A stretch of DNA of 61,064 nucleotides from Streptomyces sp. SM11 (GTDB lineage Bacteria > Actinomycetota > Actinomycetes > Streptomycetales > Streptomycetaceae), in NCBI RefSeq assembly GCF_002910905.1, contig NZ_NEUE01000177.1, positions 1 to 61,064 of the forward strand, read 5' to 3'. The notes under the pieces were generated by a model. It worked only from the letters and a program-made list of their open reading frames with translations, was not told where the DNA came from and did no database searches. Positions 55,335 to 61,064 of the stretch are shown piece by piece. The first letter of the stretch is position 1. Every line of letters starts with the position of its first letter. The position numbers and the translations under genes are program-made.

Positions 55335-56900
55335 TCAGACCTTCGACTTCGCCGGTTCCGCCGGGACCTCCTCGCCGGGCTCCGGCTCGTCGCCGCCGAT
55401 GACGCCGACGTGCCGCAGCACGACGGCGGACAGGAACGAGAGCACCACGGTGCACGCCGCGGCCACGACCATCGCCGTGTTCATCCCGGAGGTGGCGGCT
55501 TCCTTGGCGAGGTCGAGCCAGCCGGTGGGCATCTGCTGTGCCGAGGAGACCGCGCCGGCGAGGCTGTCACCCGCGGCGTCGGCCACCTCCGACGGGGTAC
55601 CGGCGGGAATCTCGTCGTCGATCCGGTTGCGGTAGACCGCGGTGGCCAGACTGCCCAGGATCGCCACGCCCAGGGCGAGGCCCAGCTCCTGCACGGTCTC
55701 CGACATCGCCGATGCCGAACCGGCCTTCTCCGCCGGCGCGGCTCCTACCACCAGGTCCGTGCCCAGGGCCGCGATCGCCCCGAGCCCGAGATAGACGAGG
55801 CCGAAACCGATCACCATCAGGGCGATGCCGCCCGAGGAGCCCACCAGGGCGAGCAGCACGTACCCGACCGTGGACAGGGCCAGGGTCGCCGCCACCACGA
55901 GTCCCGGCGGCACCCGGCGCGCGACCAGGGGCGAACCGATCGCCGCCAGGAACATCAGCAGGGCCGGCGGTCCCATCCACAGCCCCGCCTCGACGGGGGG
56001 CAGCCCCTCCACGAACTGGAGCTGCTGGGTGATCAGCAGCATCGAACCGCCGACGCCGACGAGGCCGACGAGCAGCACGCTCAGCGCGGCGCTGAACGTC
56101 CGGTTGGTGAACAGGCGAACGTCCAGCAGCGGGCTCTCCAGCTTGCCCTGGCGGCGGACGAACAGCACCGCGAAGACCACGCCGATCAGCGCGGCGGCGA
56201 TCATGGGCCCGTCGAAGCCGTCCTTGGCGAACCGCTTCACCGCGTAGACCACCGGCAGGATCGCGATCAGCGACAGCGTGACGCTGAGCAGGTCGAACCT
56301 GCCGCTCCGGGGTGCCCGGTACTCGGGGATCAGGGCCGGTGCGGCCACCAGCAGCACGACCGCGACCGGGATCGCGAGCAGGAACACCGAACCCCACCAG
56401 AAGTGGTCCAGCATCACTCCGCCGACCACCGGCCCAAGCGCCATGCCGAGCGCGAAGCTCGTCGCCCAGACACCGATGGCCAAGGAGCGCTGGCGCTGGT
56501 CGGCGAACATGTTGCTGATCAGGGCCAGCGTGGACGGCATCAGCGTGGCACCAGCGATCCCGAGGGCCGCACGCGCGACGATGAGCATGTCGGCGCTGGT
56601 GGCGTAGGCCGCCAGTACCGAGACGACCCCGAAGGCCGCGGCTCCGATCATCAGCAGCCTGCGACGGCCGATCCGGTCACCCAGCGTGCCCATGGTGAGC
56701 AGGAAACCGGCGATCAGGAAGCCGTAGGCGTCCATGATCCACAGCTCTTGGGTGCCGGACGGTTGCAGATCCTCGGCCAGTGAGGGGAGGGCCAGGTACA
56801 GCACAGTGACGTCGAGGCCCAGCAGCACGGTGGGCAACGAGAGGACGGCCAGCCCTCCCCATTCCCGGGCGCCCGCCCTGCGTACGGTCGTTGTGCTCAT
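55335..56900 (-). CDS. DHA2-family (14-TM) MFS drug exporter
   Basis: This is a 521-residue EmrB/QacA-type proton antiporter. LSLPTVLLGLDVTVLYLALPSLAEDL with the D-V-T motif in helix 1, WIMDAYGFLIAGFLLTMGTLGDRIGRRRLLMIG (motif A) and GIAGATLMPSTLALISNMF are typical. 14 hydrophobic segments are predicted, and the C-terminus is acidic and Pro-rich. ATG 56900 has GGGAG four bases upstream. It is divergent from a SARP-type regulator across 99 bases, which suggests that the regulator controls it. Confidence 0.92.
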   Translation of the reverse strand: MSTTTVRRAGAREWGGLAVLSLPTVLLGLDVTVLYLALPSLAEDLQPSGTQELWIMDAYGFLIAGFLLTMGTLGDRIGRRRLLMIGAAAFGVVSVLAAYATSADMLIVARAALGIAGATLMPSTLALISNMFADQRQRSLAIGVWATSFALGMALGPVVGGVMLDHFWWGSVFLLAIPVAVVLLVAAPALIPEYRAPRSGRFDLLSVTLSLIAILPVVYAVKRFAKDGFDGPMIAAALIGVVFAVLFVRRQGKLESPLLDVRLFTNRTFSAALSVLLVGLVGVGGSMLLITQQLQFVEGLPPVEAGLWMGPPALLMFLAAIGSPLVARRVPPGLVVAATLALSTVGYVLLALVGSSGGIALMVIGFGLVYLGLGAIAALGTDLVVGAAPAEKAGSASAMSETVQELGLALGVAILGSLATAVYRNRIDDEIPAGTPSEVADAAGDSLAGAVSSAQQMPTGWLDLAKEAATSGMNTAMVVAAACTVVLSFLSAVVLRHVGVIGGDEPEPGEEVPAEPAKSKV

Positions 56901-56950
56901 GGCACTCCCATGCTCTTCGAGTCTCGGCACTATGTGATCGCCACTGTGCC

Positions 56951-56978
56951 GACCCTCACGCACGGTTTCCTGAGGGTC
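56951..56978. promoter_or_regulatory. inverted repeat in the exporter / SARP divergent promoter
   Basis: GACCCTCA (56951-56958) and TGAGGGTC (56971-56978) are perfect 8-bp arms separated by 12 bases. They lie just upstream of TACACT (56988-56993), a -10-like hexamer seven bases before the SARP ATG. Confidence 0.7.
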
Positions 56979-56999
56979 GTTCGGCGATACACTGCGGCC

Positions 57000-59834
57000 A
57001 TGCGTTACGGGGTGCTCGGCCCGCTGGCCGTCTGGGACGCCGAGGGGCGGCCGGTCAAGGTCCCCGAAGCGAAGGTGCGCGCCCTGCTGGCGAATCTGCT
57101 CGTCCACGGCGGCGGACCGGTGCCGGCGGACCGCCTGATCGAGGACCTGTGGGCGAACAACCCGCCGAGCGGGTCGGCCAACACGCTGCAGACCAAGGTC
57201 TCCCAGCTGCGCCGCGTGCTGGGCCGGGAGCAGGTCGTCCGTGAGCCCGCCGGCTACCGGCTGCTGCTCGCGGACGACGTGGTCGACGCGCGGAGGTTCC
57301 AGGAGCTGGCCGACCGCGCCCGCGCCCACCGGGAACCGGCGGTGAAGGCGGACCTGTTAGCCGACGCGCTCGCGTTGTGGCGCGGCCCGGCCTACGCCGA
57401 TGTGGCCGAGTCCCTCTTCGCCCGCGGCGAGATCACCCGGCTGGAAGAGCTGCGCCTCGACGTGGTCGAGGACCACGCGGAGGTGCGGCTGACCCTGGGC
57501 GAGCACACGGCGCTGGCGGCGGAGCTGGGGACCCTGGTGGGGCGCCACCCGCTGCGCGAGCGGCTGCGCATGGCCCATATGCGCGCCCTGTACCGGGCCG
57601 GGCGGCAGGGCGACGCGCTGCAGAGCTTCCAGGACCTGCGGCGGGAGCTGGCCGAGGAACTGGGGGCGTCACCCGGTCCGGAAGCCTCCGCACTGCACGA
57701 GGCGATCCTGCGCCAGGAGCCGCAGCTGGCCACGCCCGCGATCGGGTCGCTGTCGTGCCGTACGAACCTGCCCACCCCGCTGACTCCGCTGATCGGCCGG
57801 CGCGAGGCGGCCGATCAGTTGCTGGCACGGCTGAACCCCGGCGCGAACACCCGCCTCGTCACCCTCACCGGCCTCGGTGGCGTGGGCAAGACACGGCTGG
57901 CGATCGCCGCGGCGCGCGACGCGGCCGGGCGGTTCGCCGACGGGGTGTGGCTGGTCGAACTGGCCGGCCTGGGCGTCACGTCGGCCCCGGACGACATCGC
58001 CGAACGCGTCATCACGACGCTGGGCCTGTGCGACACCGCGGCGACGGAGCCGGACCTGGACGACCTGGTGGGCTGGCTGTGCCAGGCAGTGGCCGACAAG
58101 CAGTTGCTGATCCTGCTGGACAACTGCGAGCACCTCGTCGAGCCGGTCGCCGTGCTCGCGGGCGCCGTACTGTCGGCCGTACCCGCGGCGCACTTCCTGC
58201 TCACCAGCCAGGAAGCCCTGGACATCCCCGGCGAGGTGGTGCATCCGGTACCGCCGCTGGCGCTGCCGAAGCACACCGATCCGCAGACGGTCGCCCGGTC
58301 CAGCGCCGTCGAACTGTTCGTGGAGCGGGCTGCCGCGGCGGCGCCCGGCTTCGTCCTCGACGCGGACAACGCGGCGGCCGTTTCCGCCGTCTGCCGTCGC
58401 CTCGACGGTATTCCGCTCGCCCTGGAACTCGTGGCGTCCCGTCTGCGGACGCTGAGCCCGCACGACCTCGCCGCCCGCCTGGACGACCGGTTCACCCAGC
58501 CCGACGTCCGGGTGCGCGGACTTCCGGACCGTCAGCAGACGCTGCGGGGCATGCTCGACTGGAGCTGGCAGCTGCTGAGCACGGACGAGCGCACCGTGCT
58601 GCGCCGCCTCGTCGTGCACGCCGACGGCTGCGTCATGCCGTCCGCCCAGGCGGTCTGCGCCGGCGACGGCCTTCCCGCCGAACGGATCCCCGACCTGCTC
58701 TCCCGGCTGGTGGACCGCTCGCTGGTGGTCCGTGAGGGAAACCGGTTCCGACTGCTCGAATCGGTGGCCGCCTACTGCGCCGAGCGGCTGGCGGAGGCGG
58801 GCGAGGAGAGCGCCGTACGCACGCGGTTCGTACGCCACTGCACCGAGTTGGCCGAACGGGAGAGCGAGCGGCTGCGCGGCCCTGACCAGCGGCGCTGCCT
58901 GGAGCACCTCAACGCGGAGACCGTCAACCTGCGCCGCGCCCTGGATCTCGCGGTCACCCAGGGCGCCGCCGGATACGCGGTACGGCTCGTGAACGCGCTG
59001 GCGTGGTACTGGTTCCTGCGCGGGCGGCTCACCGAGGCCCGCAGGTCGCTCCGGGCTGCGCTGGCGGCCGGCGGCGGGGCCGCCCCGGCCGCGCTCCGGA
59101 CGGCCCGGACCTGGCTGGCCGGCATCGAGCTGCGCACATCGCAGAGCGGCGCGGCGCCCGGTCCAGCGGGCGAGGACCTCACCGCCGGTGACGGGGACCC
59201 GGTGCTGAGAGCCCGGCTGCAGTGGTTCGTCGGCACCGGGCTGACCGGCCGCGGCCACCACCGTGAGGGGCGGCAGCTGGTGGAGGCGAGCCTGGCCGGC
59301 GCACGCGCCGCCCGGGACCGCTGGGGCGAGGCCGCGGCACTGGTCGAGCTCGCGAGTCACGCCCCGGCCCAGGACGGATCCGCGGAACTGGGCGCCGCGC
59401 TGTTCCGCGAGGTCGGCGACCGCTGGGGCCAGCTCCGGGCCACCCGGTCCCTGGCGCTCGCGGCCGAACGCGAGGGCGACCGCGTTCGGACGGAACGCCT
59501 GCACCGCGAAGGTCTCGTGATGGCCGAGGAACTCGGCCTGTGGACCGAGGTCGTCGAGACGCTGACCTGGCTCGGCCGGACCGCTCTGGCCGGCGGCCGC
59601 ACCGAGCGGGCGACGGAACTGTACGAGCGTGCGCTGTCGGTGTCGGCCGAACGCGCCTACACCAGGGGCGAGATCCGTGCCGAGATCGGCCTGGGGCAGG
59701 CCGCACGGCTCCACGGCGACCGGGACGCCGCCACGTATCACCTGAACCGGGCACTGGCCAAGAGCCATTCATCGGGCCACGGCGCTCATGCCGCGGCCGC
59801 GCTGGCGGAACTGGACCTCGTCCCCCGGCCGTGA
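57000..59834 (+). CDS. SARP/AfsR-like regulator with NB-ARC-type ATPase domain, TTA codon
   Basis: This is a 944-residue regulator. The N-terminal winged helix (MRYGVLGPLAVWDAEGR..., about 1-92) is followed by a bacterial transcriptional activator domain (about 95-245). A P-loop ATPase has GLGGVGKT (about 291-298), LILLDNCEH and QEALDIPGE, and a helical repeat region ends the protein. Codon 120 is TTA (57357-57359), so full translation should need the bldA leucine tRNA. The ATG has no ribosome-binding site and coincides with the expected transcription start after TACACT, so the mRNA is probably leaderless. Distinct from AfsR at 25969, it likely controls the divergent exporter. Confidence 0.9.
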   Translation: MRYGVLGPLAVWDAEGRPVKVPEAKVRALLANLLVHGGGPVPADRLIEDLWANNPPSGSANTLQTKVSQLRRVLGREQVVREPAGYRLLLADDVVDARRFQELADRARAHREPAVKADLLADALALWRGPAYADVAESLFARGEITRLEELRLDVVEDHAEVRLTLGEHTALAAELGTLVGRHPLRERLRMAHMRALYRAGRQGDALQSFQDLRRELAEELGASPGPEASALHEAILRQEPQLATPAIGSLSCRTNLPTPLTPLIGRREAADQLLARLNPGANTRLVTLTGLGGVGKTRLAIAAARDAAGRFADGVWLVELAGLGVTSAPDDIAERVITTLGLCDTAATEPDLDDLVGWLCQAVADKQLLILLDNCEHLVEPVAVLAGAVLSAVPAAHFLLTSQEALDIPGEVVHPVPPLALPKHTDPQTVARSSAVELFVERAAAAAPGFVLDADNAAAVSAVCRRLDGIPLALELVASRLRTLSPHDLAARLDDRFTQPDVRVRGLPDRQQTLRGMLDWSWQLLSTDERTVLRRLVVHADGCVMPSAQAVCAGDGLPAERIPDLLSRLVDRSLVVREGNRFRLLESVAAYCAERLAEAGEESAVRTRFVRHCTELAERESERLRGPDQRRCLEHLNAETVNLRRALDLAVTQGAAGYAVRLVNALAWYWFLRGRLTEARRSLRAALAAGGGAAPAALRTARTWLAGIELRTSQSGAAPGPAGEDLTAGDGDPVLRARLQWFVGTGLTGRGHHREGRQLVEASLAGARAARDRWGEAAALVELASHAPAQDGSAELGAALFREVGDRWGQLRATRSLALAAEREGDRVRTERLHREGLVMAEELGLWTEVVETLTWLGRTALAGGRTERATELYERALSVSAERAYTRGEIRAEIGLGQAARLHGDRDAATYHLNRALAKSHSSGHGAHAAAALAELDLVPRP

Positions 59835-60012
59835 CCGGGTTCGTGCGCCGCCCCTTCAGCGGGGGACGCCACCGGGCCCTCTGACGCCCCGCGGCTCACT
59901 CCCGGGCCGGCCCGGCACCGCGCCCGGCGGCCCCCGCCGGAACAGCGGGGCGACTACGTATTCGTTCGCAGCCCTACTCGATTACGCAGTAGCCGCACAA
60001 ACCTGTTCACCC

Positions 60013-61064
60013 TAGTGTCTCGTGATCCTGATCGTGTCAGTTTGAGTTGTTATTAACGAGTTTCTTCATGTTGGTCTGGACGACGCGGACCTTCGCGAGG
60101 ATCTCTTCGGCGGACGCGGTCCAGGTGAAGGGATTCGCGTCCTCGTTCCAGGAGTTGATGTAGTCGCGGATCTGCTTGACCAGGACGTTGACGCTGGAGA
60201 ACGTGCCCCGGCGAATGGACTGCCGAGTCAGGATCCCGAACCAGATCTCGATCTGGTTCAACCATGAGGAACCGATGGGAGTGAAGTGGAAGCGGATGTG
60301 GGGGTTCTTCTCCAGCCATGCCTTCACCTCCGGCGTGGTGTGCGTGGACAGGTTGTCCAGGACGACATGGATCTCCTTGCCGGCGTGCGGCTTGGTCGCC
60401 TTCTTCAGGAAGGCGAGGAAGCTTGCCCCGTTCCGGCTCGGCCTGCACTCGCCGGTCACCTCACCGGTATGGACATTGAGGGCGGCGAACAGATTGGTGG
60501 TGCCGTGCCGTACGTAGTCGTGGGTGCGCTTCTCGCCCGCGCCGAAGGTGACCGGCAGTACCGGCTGGGTTCGGTCCAGCGCCTGTATCTGCGTCTTCTC
60601 GTCAATGGACAGCACCACCGCGCCGCCGGGCGGGGCCAGGTACAGGCCGACGACATCGGCGACCTTGTCCGCGAATGCGGGGTCCTTCGAGATCTTGAAG
60701 GTGCCGTTCCGGTGCGGCTTGAGGTTCTCCTCCCGCCAGATGCGGGCGACGTAGTGCCAGGACACCGAGATGCCCTCGCGCCGCTTCATGTGATTGACCA
60801 GCGTCCGCGTGGACCAGTGGGACAGCCCCGATTCCGTCGGCGGGGTTGTCTTCGTCAATGCGATCACCCGGGCCCGAGTGGTCGCGGGGACCTGATCGCG
60901 TCCGCCGCCGGGTTTCCGGGAAGCCAGTTGGGCAATCCCGCCCACGAGGTAACGGGCCTTGGCGCGGTCCACCGTATTCGGTGCGACTCCTGCGAGTTCG
61001 GCGATGTCCTTGCGTCGCCGCCCCTCGGCCGTCCACAGCACCAGGCGGGCCCGCAGAGCGGCAT
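60013..61064 (-). mobile_element. IS630-family insertion sequence, left part (cut by right edge)
   Basis: The transposase gene at 60037-61064 defines the element. Its outer end is probably just after the TA at 60013-60014 (CCTAGTGTCTCG), since IS630 elements duplicate TA on insertion. The opposite terminus lies outside the window, so the inverted repeats cannot be checked. Confidence 0.75.
60037..61064 (-). CDS. IS630-family DDE transposase (5' end beyond right edge)
   Basis: At least 341 codons are present; the frame stays open to the edge (AALRARLVLWTAEGRRRKDI), so the true start is outside. The N-terminal helix-turn-helix (RKDIAELAGVAPNTVDRAKARY) and a second winged helix (STRTLVNHMKRREGISVSWHYV) bind the ends. 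The catalytic triad is visible as VLSIDEKTQ, VVLDNLSTH and SSWLNQIEIWFG. No frameshift or stop is seen in the visible part, so it may be active. Confidence 0.92.
   Translation of the reverse strand, partial: AALRARLVLWTAEGRRRKDIAELAGVAPNTVDRAKARYLVGGIAQLASRKPGGGRDQVPATTRARVIALTKTTPPTESGLSHWSTRTLVNHMKRREGISVSWHYVARIWREENLKPHRNGTFKISKDPAFADKVADVVGLYLAPPGGAVVLSIDEKTQIQALDRTQPVLPVTFGAGEKRTHDYVRHGTTNLFAALNVHTGEVTGECRPSRNGASFLAFLKKATKPHAGKEIHVVLDNLSTHTTPEVKAWLEKNPHIRFHFTPIGSSWLNQIEIWFGILTRQSIRRGTFSSVNVLVKQIRDYINSWNEDANPFTWTASAEEILAKVRVVQTNMKKLVNNNSN

Overview
The window is high-GC actinobacterial DNA, almost certainly a Streptomyces chromosome. The evidence is a strong third-position GC bias, many GTG starts and ATGA/GTGA overlaps, an AfsR/AfsS pair, an XRE + DUF397 pair, SARP-type regulators (one with a rare TTA codon), futalosine-route menaquinone genes beside a nuo operon, and a Rex-type operator at nuoA. 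No rRNA, tRNA or CRISPR array was seen. Gene content and the absence of phage or conjugation genes suggest chromosomal core, with more accessory content towards the right edge.

Layout. 1-6782 (-): nuoA-G, complex I, with nuoG cut by the left edge; a Rex operator lies upstream of nuoA. 6783-18223: an NlpC/P60 hydrolase, a chloramphenicol-type MFS pump, a small peptide gene, a second MFS protein, a menaquinone side-chain reductase next to menG, an acetyltransferase, a SigE-type sigma factor followed by two membrane/secreted proteins (one a DUF3152 zinc protease), and a degenerate amidohydrolase-like gene. 18434-23387: mqnC, a receptor Ser/Thr kinase, mqnA and a cold-shock gene. nuo, menG, the reductase, mqnA and mqnC together serve menaquinone-dependent respiration.

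23571-43704: a MerR regulator, an amidohydrolase, afsR-afsS with its PHO/AfsR box, and a PIN toxin-antitoxin pair. Then follow a FadD3-like acyl-CoA ligase divergent from a three-gene operon (Ltp aldolase-like, DUF35, crotonase), a secreted and a membrane protein, a beta-propeller kinase, a VOC protein, a DnaA-box cluster, a TetR gene, and an acyl-CoA dehydrogenase plus F420-type reductase divergent from a thiolase-like gene. 43769-49125: PIN/Phd and MazF-type toxin modules, a PNPOx-type flavoprotein, htpX-pspAB, and an XRE/DUF397 pair with a divergent small gene. 49169-50963 is one gene broken by two frameshifts. 51069-53331: DUF35 + DoxX divergent from a flavin monooxygenase. 53332-54388 is largely empty. 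54389-59834: a LysR gene, a 14-TM drug exporter and a divergent SARP regulator. The right edge holds part of an IS630-family element.

The most interesting signal is a 15-bp palindrome, CTGAC-N5-GTCAG, found in five promoter regions (25699, 31810, 42310, 42414, 51971). All five serve CoA-ester catabolism genes or their associates: amidohydrolase, acyl-CoA ligase, two Ltp/thiolase-like proteins, two DUF35 proteins, crotonase, acyl-CoA dehydrogenase, DDN-type reductase, DoxX and possibly the monooxygenase. The operons are spread over 26 kb with unrelated genes between them, so this looks like a dispersed single-regulator regulon for degrading a polycyclic or branched carboxylic acid. The substrate and the regulator are not visible. 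Other points worth attention are four DnaA boxes in 46 bp, a toxin ribosome-binding site buried in a hairpin across the upstream stop codon, a terminator-like hairpin in the cspA leader, and a 204-bp inverted-repeat element beside mqnC.
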